From Candidatus Cloacimonadota bacterium (GTDB taxonomy: Bacteria; Cloacimonadota; Cloacimonadia; JGIOTU-2): DNA of 64,000 bases. The stretch spans positions 1-64,000 of the forward strand of contig JAUWMT010000009.1 of NCBI GenBank assembly GCA_030613025.1, written 5' to 3'. Position 1 is the stretch's first letter; each line of letters starts with the position of its first letter. Made by a program: the position numbers and the translations under genes. The notes beneath the pieces are model-generated. The model was not told the origin of the DNA and searched no databases. It saw nothing but the letters and a program-made list of their open reading frames with translations. Of the stretch, positions 29,601-36,488 are shown piece after piece.

Positions 29601-29924
29601 AGCACCACTTTCCGCTACACATTCCAGTCTGCAAAAGGTGTGAAAATACCTCTGCTTGGACGTCTAAAAATGACGAATAAAACCGATATTGACCTTGATA
29701 TAAGTTATACTTCTAATAGTTCCAAAATATTTAATACCGTAACCAACGAGTGGGATTATTCCAATAATAAAAATACATTTAAGGTTGAGCCCAGAGTGGC
29801 TTACAACTTCAGCAGAGACATTAATGCAGGACTCACAGCCCGTTACGAAGCCCAGAAAGATGTGAAAGCAGGAACTTCTACCACGACTACAGCTATTAAT
29901 ATCTGGGTCGAATTCAAATTCTAA
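23643..29924 (+). CDS. sprA: type IX secretion outer-membrane translocon SprA
   Basis: SprA is the giant outer-membrane barrel through which type IX substrates leave the periplasm. This 2093-aa protein has an N-terminal signal segment (IKSVFFISILFLVASGY), a large periplasmic/plug region and a C-terminal half made of alternating beta-strands ending TAINIWVEFKF. Family blocks include GSQRITIGGSS and LKMEQKLNLGISGTIGKK near residues 260-300. Two EF-hand-like loops, DTNKDGIVNGNDE (near 612) and DRNQDGVLDVGED (near 992), are present. Residues ~1697-1780 are an extraordinary run of Glu, Asp and Lys inserted in the barrel region. It is the only gld/spr core gene in the window. The phosphatase gene begins one base after its stop. 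Confidence 0.93.
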   Translation: MKIKSVFFISILFLVASGYTLLQHNAIQAQTIIKKGEEKVSKQTIEVTDSTGKTTKDTLLIVTDTLFIEKPELGIVDKIPFADTLNLTEEHEKQKDTTKTVIEKKKIHPQKVSSFPSLFHHTISMPLMAKGDTTEVVEYLKKEAFPHKKTNKYFVNFKLYEHSDEIDIRKNRVLVKSSFGGARIHAPFALGLENYVNVRFREQLYEYLYEDIEEAERLRVQDKQAQGIIPDIEFPKIKMPKAMRRFFGDNIGRLKVTGSQRITIGGSSTKNKPERVTESSNKGFFPDLKMEQKLNLGISGTIGKKIKVDVKQTSDASIFEKNKISIKYVGDEDDPIKLIEAGDTRLSLSGSQFISYSASSEDLFGIKGEFEFGKLKLTTIVSQQEGKQASASATGSAVEHETDYMDKYFVRNKYFLFNEPDSLFVGHDNLPVNPDTLPMTEWAYVDSIMPKDGSVRIFIDDGRTDQTNITGYDFDHNEYKFYELNDPINDFLIDYLNSPYMIQFGVGISDNYAIGVIYEEKSGKKWGSYVDGVPIVKMIKKNYNVPNEDLPEALWGYQIKNIYSLGGKNIDSQGFEVKIFYYPPGAGGEAEYRIIDSNNVQHKFINILDLDTNKDGIVNGNDETIDLETGTAQFRMWEPFQPYWFSEYSDLGNPIVYNERNPNIDDYNPFYLSVKSNTVGSKINLGHINIIEGSEKVYVDGVLMKKGTDYDIDYFSGTVRLKGDAASDPNAKVKVDFEYEPFFSMDKKSMFGFRADYEFNNNAKIGATFMYEGGSSDNKHVRVGAEPTKIFIGDIDGSVRAELPFVTNLVNMIPLVKTNKTSSVSLSGEVAMNIPDPNATDNSEAYIDDMEAINEIFSIGISRSEYDFASYPIGYDSLMADSLVSRGDLSWYNPHNIFQKKDIYPDLPTDEGKEYVSVLECKLEPISQLPNWAGIMKSFGRTAEDLKKKRYLELTLKAGDANLGDTLFINLGTISEDYYPITQPNDSLNYEDRNQDGVLDVGEDVGLDNVPGTDPVPPKNHDEDDTPEVDDGNDDYNYSAGSSNYSGINGAEVNGQLDTEDLNKNFVLDTKNNYFQYAIDLTNVDPEILISEYNDWKFIRIPLQDSLYFKPLGEGNVAWNYIQSARLWMKTETSDDLVIDIETFELVGNKWTASAIMDTTLHKPADLQPDEAFEVATENNSNNLDYTPPPGSLTGDDDKEKEIEQSLVLKIQNLEPNRYIYAKENFSEKLDLLNYSKVMLWVYAQHATGPPPNASGTETIIFRLGADTSNYYEYRQSVQVYDDIDSKMTESRWQDITIDFTEFTNMKKSDVPDTTARLRIVGNPSLGYIKQIAVGLIRPDTLETAFSGRIFFDDIRVGDPYSEMGMAARLTLDAKIADFADVRINFERKTPNFYSLGANAGSGSDSYSYALRNNLYLHKFMPDEWGFDIPLKFDYTFSESKPRFQPSSDVKLTTPEEKNKYKTLNETKSASISLRKNKKSTNFFAKLFLDNTFVKATVQHSKSLSPTKRDTTYKYTGTLNYTLNFAKNTHDIKIFEKFKVYFLPQKITINSDYNYTRYNSWTKQSQDTLFIKDDKVPQHTLNPRLSVDYELFTDFDTDYTLNMTRDLGKKNKVGKLNIGVETSRNQDITLKYVPQYLKFFSFNTQYKTGYKQNRRENLKNDSLSIQYEVENERRTSASITLKFNKWGEYIMRLIEIEEVVKEDKGEDKEEEIIEEEIEEIDENELEDMEKDRELEEQEIEEKKEELKNEEIEVVVDSVDIKVETPEGEEEIIVEEEEAPSLGLKRIAMYATKVVGFCVNKIGSVDLSYSGTYKTKYYVPPDSLPDFYYQLGLRDLTFGQIQSTGQVDAFSANTRTRFELTKFLSAEVNAKYAIDLNQNSGNKTKSESVTLPGIVLGFNGLDDFLKVKFMKKSNLSTSFSRMISNTGSGFWDTPDRKTEKFQFSPLISFNTKLFNKVNANLGFNYNFSNQTSYSGNDQKLRTDEAGFSTTFRYTFQSAKGVKIPLLGRLKMTNKTDIDLDISYTSNSSKIFNTVTNEWDYSNNKNTFKVEPRVAYNFSRDINAGLTARYEAQKDVKAGTSTTTTAINIWVEFKF

Positions 29925-29925
29925 A

Positions 29926-30597
29926 ATGAGGGAAAAAGACTACTCCCGTCTTATCGCAGTGGGCGATATTCATGGGCAGTTCGATATGCTGAAGGAATTG
30001 ATGAGGAAGATCGATCCTTCGGATAGAGATTTTTTTGTCTTTATCGGAGATTATATCGATAGGGGAAAAAAAAGCCGTGAAGTCGTTGATTATCTGATAA
30101 ATTTCAAAAAGGAATATAAATCCGTTTTTCTTCGGGGAAATCACGAGGATATGCTTTTAGATCTTCTGGGATTGGATGAGGAAGCAATTTACGGCTTGTA
30201 TTATGAGCGCAATGGAGGAAAATTCACTACGCTATCCTATGGGGATGCCGGTTCGACAGTCGCTGATTTGGGACATCTTATGCCACAAGAGCATTTGGAA
30301 TTTATTAAGGACACGAAGATATTTTTTGAAACAGATCATTATTATTTTGCCCATGGCGGAGTGATGCCTGGAGTTCCATTTGATGAGCAGAAACGGGAAG
30401 TGCTTATATGGATACGGCATCAATTTATTAATTATCCAACCGGTTTGGGTAAGATCGTTGTTTTCGGACATAGCCCACAGCGCAGAGTGCTTATTACGGA
30501 TGATAAGATTGGTATAGATACGGGAGCGGGATATTTAAAGAAATTGAGTGCGATCGATCTATTTACAAGAGAAATTTTTCAGGTGAGTTATCGGTAG
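29926..30597 (+). CDS. PPP-family metallophosphatase (serine/threonine phosphatase type)
   Basis: This 223-aa protein has the full PPP metal-binding signature in order: GDIHGQFDML, GDYIDRGKK, RGNHEDML, FAHGG and FGHSP. It is thus a two-metal phosphoesterase, either a protein phosphatase or an ApaH/PrpE-like dinucleotide hydrolase. The short length without extra domains resembles bacterial PrpA/lambda phosphatase. It starts one base after the sprA stop codon, so it is surely co-transcribed and perhaps translationally coupled. A link with the secretion system is therefore possible but unproven. Confidence 0.88.
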   Translation: MREKDYSRLIAVGDIHGQFDMLKELMRKIDPSDRDFFVFIGDYIDRGKKSREVVDYLINFKKEYKSVFLRGNHEDMLLDLLGLDEEAIYGLYYERNGGKFTTLSYGDAGSTVADLGHLMPQEHLEFIKDTKIFFETDHYYFAHGGVMPGVPFDEQKREVLIWIRHQFINYPTGLGKIVVFGHSPQRRVLITDDKIGIDTGAGYLKKLSAIDLFTREIFQVSYR

Positions 30598-30599
30598 GG

Positions 30600-30626
30600 T
30601 CGATTCCCCGAATCGAACGGTTCGAT
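30600..30626. repeat. two overlapping perfect palindromes
   Basis: TCGATTC-CCC-GAATCGA (30600-30616) and ATCGAAC-G-GTTCGAT (30612-30626) share the middle arm, so only one can form at a time in RNA. They lie directly after the phosphatase stop and before the A/T-rich ECF operon, which runs toward them from the other side. There is no T run, so this is a poor rho-independent terminator. It could be a bidirectional stop signal, a protein site or an island boundary. Confidence 0.5.
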
Positions 30627-30710
30627 ATAATGTCTTTGTTGGGACATGTCTGTGAAAGCGTTGTAGGCAGTCCTATTAGTAGCTACTTTCTCACTTCAAC
30701 AGTAAAATTT

Positions 30711-31439
30711 CTAAAATGGAGTTGTTAAAGAAATTACTAAAAGACCAAGAAATAAGAAAAGTACTAAAAAATCTATTAATGAAAATTTTAGTTTTTTATA
30801 AGTAATGTTTCCATCTGGATTGTAACCACGAGAAAGTAATGTGTCAGAAAATCTAATAGAAGTTTCCAGAGATGAATATACAATTGGCACAAAAATTGAG
30901 ATTAGAAAAGTAGTAATACGTGAAAAGCTTATTGGAAATATCCTTATTGATAATCCTCTACAGCGTTGTGCAATAATTATGTTTTCAATCTTTTTTTTTG
31001 TTATTGGAATCATTCGGTATGCAACCATTAGAACTATTCCGAATTTATGAGGAACTCCTACATTAATTAATGCTTGAGGTATTTCCTTTGGAGTAACAAT
31101 AATACTAAAAAATAAACCTGTTGAAATTACAGACATAATTCGTAAAGCTACTATTAATGATGTCGTAAATCTTTCAGAAAAAGTTCCATGACCAAAAGAT
31201 GTAATAATAATAATTGTTATGCTGCCTGCTATTAATATATAAATTTTAACCATTTTTAGAAATTTAAAACTTTGTTTACTAAGAAAAATCGCAACTAAAA
31301 AAAATATTAAAAAAATAAATAGATATTTAATTGGTGAGATAAGACAAAGAATTGGAGCAACAATTAGAAAAGCTATAAACTTTGTAAAAAAATTAGTAGA
31401 ATCAAAAAAAGTTGATTTATAATCCCTAAGATTATTCAT
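30711..31439 (-). CDS. ECF transporter transmembrane (T) component
   Basis: EcfT/CbiQ proteins couple the ATPases of energy-coupling-factor importers to the substrate-binding S subunit. The 242-aa protein has about five hydrophobic segments and a cytoplasmic stretch with AQRCRGLSI, matching the coupling-helix region (A-R-G type motif) of the family, and VYSSLETSIRFSDTLLSRGY, which provides the second one. The start overlaps the stop of the fused ATPase gene by 4 bases (ATGA). It is the last gene of the six-gene A/T-rich operon. Confidence 0.85.
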   Translation of the reverse strand: MNNLRDYKSTFFDSTNFFTKFIAFLIVAPILCLISPIKYLFIFLIFFLVAIFLSKQSFKFLKMVKIYILIAGSITIIIITSFGHGTFSERFTTSLIVALRIMSVISTGLFFSIIVTPKEIPQALINVGVPHKFGIVLMVAYRMIPITKKKIENIIIAQRCRGLSIRIFPISFSRITTFLISIFVPIVYSSLETSIRFSDTLLSRGYNPDGNITYKKLKFSLIDFLVLFLFLGLLVISLTTPF

Positions 31440-33121
31440 TCATTCCTGCTTGTTAAAATATTGGATATTTGATTTACAAAATATTCTTCATCTTCTAAAT
31501 ATTTATTGGAAAGATTCTCAACAAAATCAATAAATTCAGAAGATTCAAGATTGAGATATTTTCTCACTCTCTTGTCTTTAAGTATTTCAAAGGTCTGATC
31601 AACTTTAAAAATTGCCCCATCAACTAGAACAGCAATTCTGTCACACAAGAAAGATGCATATAACAAATCATGAGTAATAATTAAAATTGTTTTTCCTTCC
31701 TCTTTTAATTTTCTTATAATCTTTGCTAATCGATTCTTTGTAAAAAAATCTAAACCAAATTCAGGTTCATCAAATAATAATATATCCTGTTTAATAGCAA
31801 TTATATCAGCAATTGAAAGAAGACGTTTTTCACCACCAGATAACGAATGTGGATGTTTATCTGAATATTTTAGTAGTTGCACCTTTTTCAATGCATTTTC
31901 AGCATATTTTTTGGGTTCGGAATATTTGAAAATTTTGGGACCAAACATCACTTCATTAAGAACTGTATTCTCAAAAATCATATCATTAGGATTTTGAGTA
32001 ATGTAACCTATTACTTTAGCACGATCTTCAACTTTCATTTTATTTATGACATTTCCATTAAAAAGGACTTCACCATTATCAGGTTTTAAAATACCCATAA
32101 GTAATTTAAAAATGGTAGATTTGCCACTACCATTTGGGCCCATAATACCAAATATTTCTTTTTTTTGTATTTTCAGCGATAAATCATTTAAAATCCTTTT
32201 ATCCTTATTATACGAGAAATTTATATTTTCAATTTCTATTATATGATTTCCCTGGTAAGAATTGTTATCATAAAAAGAATTATTTAATAATTTATTTTTT
32301 GAATGTGAAATTAATTTACTTAAATCATGCCATGAAAAAAAGTTATTATTCAATTTTGTGTCTAATTTAGCCTTTCGTATTATTTTATACTGCAAAGGAG
32401 TAGAAATAATCTTATCAATCTTCTCATTCCAGAGAGCATATATGGGAGAGCCATCAAATTCTATCTTTCCATTATTTAGAAGAGTTACTTTATCAGCATA
32501 TTTAGCTATTTCTTCAATAACATGACTGCATATTATAATAGTTTTTCCTTTCTTTTTTAAATTTATAATAATTTTTAGTAAGGAATCTGCAGATTTAAAA
32601 TCAACGAGTGAAAATGGTTCATCTAATAATATTATATCACAACCTGATATTAAAACTGCTGCAAGGGCTACTTTTTGTTGTTCACCATAAGAAAGTTCTT
32701 CTGGGCTGCGATATAAAAATTCCTCTCCCAAAATTTCAACAATTATTTCACGAGATTTATTATAACACTCATCATAAGGTTTTGCTTGATACATCAAACT
32801 GCTTGCTACTTCATCCCATACCGTTAATTGATGAAGTTGACTTGCAGGATCCTGCATTAAAATTCCGATTTTCGAACTTAATTCTCCAACATTTTTGTCA
32901 ATAATGCTTGCTTCATCAATGAGTATTTTACCTGTTAATTCACCTCCATACTCACTGTAAAAACCCCTTATAAGCATTAGTAAAGTTGATTTTCCACTGC
33001 CTGTTGGACCAGTTAATATAGAAATAGATTCTTCAGATATATGTAAATTTATATTTGATAAAATTAATTCTTTAGAATCTGGATACTTGTAATTGATGTT
33101 TTTTATTTCAATTTTTTTCAT
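31436..33121 (-). CDS. ECF transporter fused double ATPase
   Basis: This 561-aa protein contains two ABC ATPase domains in tandem. Domain 1 has the Walker A GPTGSGKST near residue 38, the signature LSYGEQQKV and Walker B IILLDEPFS. Domain 2 has Walker A GPNGSGKST near residue 330, the signature LSGGEKRLL and Walker B ILLFDEPEFG. The fused form replaces separate EcfA and EcfA' subunits, as in YkoD-type importers. It overlaps the T gene by 4 bases downstream and the REC-HD gene by 4 bases upstream. All key residues for ATP hydrolysis look intact. Confidence 0.9.
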   Translation of the reverse strand: MKKIEIKNINYKYPDSKELILSNINLHISEESISILTGPTGSGKSTLLMLIRGFYSEYGGELTGKILIDEASIIDKNVGELSSKIGILMQDPASQLHQLTVWDEVASSLMYQAKPYDECYNKSREIIVEILGEEFLYRSPEELSYGEQQKVALAAVLISGCDIILLDEPFSLVDFKSADSLLKIIINLKKKGKTIIICSHVIEEIAKYADKVTLLNNGKIEFDGSPIYALWNEKIDKIISTPLQYKIIRKAKLDTKLNNNFFSWHDLSKLISHSKNKLLNNSFYDNNSYQGNHIIEIENINFSYNKDKRILNDLSLKIQKKEIFGIMGPNGSGKSTIFKLLMGILKPDNGEVLFNGNVINKMKVEDRAKVIGYITQNPNDMIFENTVLNEVMFGPKIFKYSEPKKYAENALKKVQLLKYSDKHPHSLSGGEKRLLSIADIIAIKQDILLFDEPEFGLDFFTKNRLAKIIRKLKEEGKTILIITHDLLYASFLCDRIAVLVDGAIFKVDQTFEILKDKRVRKYLNLESSEFIDFVENLSNKYLEDEEYFVNQISNILTSRNE

Positions 33122-35067
33122 TCATTTTTTAGTTCATCAATAGCCTTTTCCACATTTTGAATAAGAAATTTTAAATTTTTTGTAGTATATCTTTGTTTAA
33201 TTTTTTTAAGATTTGTATTATCAAGTTTATCAAAATCATTAAAAAGTATTTCTCTGTTCCTTGAAAAAATAAAATCTACGCTAACAGCCTTCATCTTATC
33301 TTCAATAATAGTCATGTAACCTATATTTACTTTTATTTTAAATTCATAATCATTAACTTTTAAAAACTTCCATACTCTTGAAAATTCACTAATTTTTTCT
33401 AGGTATTTTAAGAAAATATTTTTTTCTTCAATTCTATCTTCTTCATCTTTTTGATTTTCTATATTTTGATTATATCTATGTAATATATTAATTTCAATAC
33501 TATTTTTATCCCCATCAATATTTATCAGTTCAGGTTCTTTCGAATGTTTATAGTTATCTTCTTGTTCAATACTTGGTCTCCCCCAATCTTGAATATTATC
33601 ACAGAGAATTAATAAAAAAGTTAAAGGTCTTTTCTCAAAGTTACAAAAAGTCTTATGATTCTTTACCCTATTCTCTAGATACTTTTTTTCTCGTATCCCT
33701 AATCTTTTTTGAAACCTTTCTTCAACCTTTTGATCATAAAATTGATTGAAGTCCCGCCAAATATCCCAATCATGTATTGATATGGCGTTGAGTGCTGGTT
33801 TATAGTCAGATATATTTATTTTATTTTGTTTCAATTCAATCATTATAGCAAATGCACTTAAAAAACCATGATTTTTGGTCAATAACATTTTATGTAAAAG
33901 GATTTCTTTCTTTCTATTATTTTTAAAAGAATTCGAAATTAATTCATTTATGTAATCAATATAATCTTTTTCTACTATGATTCTTTCTAGATTCAAACTT
34001 GTTGGTGGAAATTTCATTTTTAGAACTTTTTTAAAATACTTTTCCATTAATGAGTCAAATCTCTGAATACAAAAACCAATATCATGCATTGCTGCCGTTA
34101 CAAACCATAGCTTTTCGATTTTCTTTTTTTTATCAATTTGTGTTAAAGTACCATTATGTTTAAATATATAATGAGTAAATTTATTATAAAATTTATCAAT
34201 AATTATTACACCAAGCAAAAAGACTTGGAATTGATGTATAAAATGACTTCTATATTTTGAAGTTAAAGAATCAAAGCCATAGTCCTTGAATATCATATTT
34301 TCAAAATCACTTATAAAATCAAATAAACTAGAAAAAATTTTAGGATTTCCAAATAACCTATTGGCACATTTTTCAAATGACTTTTTAAATATATCATTTA
34401 TATGGGCATTGCTTTGTGAGTATAATAAAAAGAAATTTTCTTCTTTTTCTAAATTATTATCTATTCTTTCAGTTCTTTGAATGTAGTTCTTATCAATATT
34501 TTCATTAAATTTTAAGAAATCAATCTTTTTTGATCCAAAAATACCATTATATTTTATATGTTCTATTTCTTTAAGCTTTATTAAAATATTATAAGATAAC
34601 ATTTCTTTTTCATATTTCTCTCTAAGTTTAATTAAATTTTTTATCTTATCAATTATATCTTTGACATGATTTAAAAGTTCTTCTTCTTTGGTAGTGTCTC
34701 CTTTTGGGAAAAATTGATCAATTATACTATCATTAAACAATTCAACTGCATTTTTTTCTTCCGGATATTGAGTTATAAGGACATTGATAATTGATGGATA
34801 TGTCATCCGAACATCTTTAAGAAAATTTGATCCTTGTTCTTCTCGTCTTTTTCCCTTAAGATGTTGATCCATAATTATCACATTAAAATAATCTTTCGAT
34901 AGATTATTTTTCAATTTTCCTATAGAGTCAACCGAAATATATCTTATATTTTCAGTAGATTTCCACTCTTCTAGCTTTGACAATAATATTGATAATATTT
35001 CTGGTTTTGCATCCAATCTTAATTCATCATCACAAAGTATAATTCCATATGGATATTTATCATACAT
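33118..35067 (-). CDS. response-regulator-like REC domain fused to an HD-like metal phosphohydrolase domain
   Basis: This 649-aa soluble protein is unusual. Residues 1-125 form a receiver domain with a complete set of residues: acidic pair D13/D14 (LCDDE), phospho-acceptor D67 (IIMDQH), T99 (LITQ) and K122 (FFPKG). A linker rich in Lys and Glu follows. An HD-type domain (about 265-470) then shows H275/H278 (SHFIHQFQVFLLG), the H328-D329 pair (AAMHDIGF), SIHDWDIW and a late Asp in LILCDNIQDW. The metal ligands for hydrolysis thus appear present, but it is not HD-GYP. The C-terminal ~180 residues have no recognised domain. It sits 2 bases after the kinase-like gene, so the two likely form a signalling pair. 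Its substrate is unknown. Confidence 0.7.
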   Translation of the reverse strand: MYDKYPYGIILCDDELRLDAKPEILSILLSKLEEWKSTENIRYISVDSIGKLKNNLSKDYFNVIIMDQHLKGKRREEQGSNFLKDVRMTYPSIINVLITQYPEEKNAVELFNDSIIDQFFPKGDTTKEEELLNHVKDIIDKIKNLIKLREKYEKEMLSYNILIKLKEIEHIKYNGIFGSKKIDFLKFNENIDKNYIQRTERIDNNLEKEENFFLLYSQSNAHINDIFKKSFEKCANRLFGNPKIFSSLFDFISDFENMIFKDYGFDSLTSKYRSHFIHQFQVFLLGVIIIDKFYNKFTHYIFKHNGTLTQIDKKKKIEKLWFVTAAMHDIGFCIQRFDSLMEKYFKKVLKMKFPPTSLNLERIIVEKDYIDYINELISNSFKNNRKKEILLHKMLLTKNHGFLSAFAIMIELKQNKINISDYKPALNAISIHDWDIWRDFNQFYDQKVEERFQKRLGIREKKYLENRVKNHKTFCNFEKRPLTFLLILCDNIQDWGRPSIEQEDNYKHSKEPELINIDGDKNSIEINILHRYNQNIENQKDEEDRIEEKNIFLKYLEKISEFSRVWKFLKVNDYEFKIKVNIGYMTIIEDKMKAVSVDFIFSRNREILFNDFDKLDNTNLKKIKQRYTTKNLKFLIQNVEKAIDELKNE

Positions 35068-35069
35068 TA

Positions 35070-36485
35070 TTACCCTCCTTTAGGGATTATATCATTAAAC
35101 TCAATTTCAAAGATTGAACCTTCTTTTTTGTTTTTTCTAAAAATAAATTCAATATCGGCTCCATAAACACCAACCTGTAATAATTTAACTTTTACATCTG
35201 GAAGGCCATTTCCTGGGGATCCTTTTGTTGAAAATTTTTTTTCCCAAATTTTATGGACAATATTTTCAGAAATCCCACCCCCATAATCTTCTATAGTTAA
35301 TAACAAGTTTGATCTTTTATTTCTTTCCAATATAAAATCCAAGATTATTATTTTTTTATCTTTTTCTGATGAATAAGATTCATATGCATTCTTAAATAAT
35401 TCATTAAATACATGTTTTATACTATCCTCTGACATTTCAATTAAATCATCATAATATTTCTTTGCTTCTGTAAAATTATTGGTTTCAAATATTACATCCT
35501 TGTATTGATTTTCAAAATTTTCAATACTTTTTGTAATTATACTAAAAAGTGAAATTTTCTTTTTTATTACCGATGTTTCATAAAGTGAATCTTTAATAAA
35601 ATTTATCTCATTAATCTCATTGAGCAAGTTCGATCCTATTCTATCTTCATTAATATCATTTAGTATAATTTTTAAATGTTTATTTATTCTATCTGCTTTA
35701 TTTTTATATTTATAATTAGCTAAATCTAAATAGTCGTCGTAATCTTTAACTGTAGTGAAAAGATTCTTGGCAACAGGATATAAAGATAATTGAGTACAAA
35801 TTTGTTCAATTTTAATTATCTCCTCAATAATTATTTTATTATTTAAAGATCCTATTTCTTTAAAAATAAAACCGATAATCCAAAATTCATTCATTACTTT
35901 CTTGCCAGTGGATTTTTCAATATTTTCTATACCAAATGTATTTAAAAAGCTGAAATAAATAGGAAACCATAAAGTATAATAGCCTAATTTATACTTAGAT
36001 TTTTTTAGTGTCCTGGAACTTTTAATTGTTTTAAGATATGCATGTTCAAATATTTTTTCAAAATAAATCATTTTTTTTAAGATTTTGAACTTTTTCGAAT
36101 TTTCATCAAAATGCCACGCCTTTTTTTCTTCCTCTGAATAGAAAACTAATAGAGGTTTCCTGTTAGTTCTCATAAAATCAAGCTGAGTATTTGATTTGGC
36201 TGTTTGGTCATATTTTAGATTAAATAAATATATTATAGCCTCTTTTTTTAACTTACCTAAATCTTTATAGACATTTTGAGAATTGCATATTAATTCAATT
36301 TTATTAGAATCATAATTATGTTTAAATACAAAACCATACGAACTCCTAAAAATATCAGAACCGATGTTGATTATTTCATCAATTAAATGTTGAAAAATTT
36401 TTTCTGGTTCACTGGCATTATAAATTTCAGAACATATTTCTAATATTAGTTGGTCATACTTCTGTAATTTATCATTTTCTTTCAT
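35070..36485 (-). CDS. soluble histidine-kinase-like protein (HATPase)
   Basis: This 471-aa protein has no transmembrane segment. The N-terminal half (about 1-240) looks like a GAF/sensor-type input region (SSYGFVFKHNYDSNK). A predicted helical segment follows with a possible phospho-His in ADRINKHLKIILND, though the usual H-box sequence is not present. The C-terminal ~110 residues form a HATPase domain: N box VFNELFKNAYES, G1 EDYGGGISE, F-like KKFSTKG and G2 GSPGNGLPD. It is probably a cytoplasmic kinase for the REC domain encoded 2 bases downstream. The divergent His region leaves autophosphorylation uncertain. Confidence 0.68.
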   Translation of the reverse strand: MKENDKLQKYDQLILEICSEIYNASEPEKIFQHLIDEIINIGSDIFRSSYGFVFKHNYDSNKIELICNSQNVYKDLGKLKKEAIIYLFNLKYDQTAKSNTQLDFMRTNRKPLLVFYSEEEKKAWHFDENSKKFKILKKMIYFEKIFEHAYLKTIKSSRTLKKSKYKLGYYTLWFPIYFSFLNTFGIENIEKSTGKKVMNEFWIIGFIFKEIGSLNNKIIIEEIIKIEQICTQLSLYPVAKNLFTTVKDYDDYLDLANYKYKNKADRINKHLKIILNDINEDRIGSNLLNEINEINFIKDSLYETSVIKKKISLFSIITKSIENFENQYKDVIFETNNFTEAKKYYDDLIEMSEDSIKHVFNELFKNAYESYSSEKDKKIIILDFILERNKRSNLLLTIEDYGGGISENIVHKIWEKKFSTKGSPGNGLPDVKVKLLQVGVYGADIEFIFRKNKKEGSIFEIEFNDIIPKGG

Positions 36486-36488
36486 TAT

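Noticed and set aside
30595-30616. A tRNA T-arm-like string (GGGTCGATTCCCC) that might mark an integration site
   Set aside because: One base is missing from the conserved T loop, no acceptor or anticodon arm can be found upstream, and the string is explained by a perfect palindrome.
33118-36485. Anti-phage phosphorelay defence system (Detocs-like)
   Set aside because: Detocs has a TPR-bearing kinase and a three-gene layout with different effectors; here the genes sit inside an ECF transporter operon. The idea is not excluded but has no direct support.
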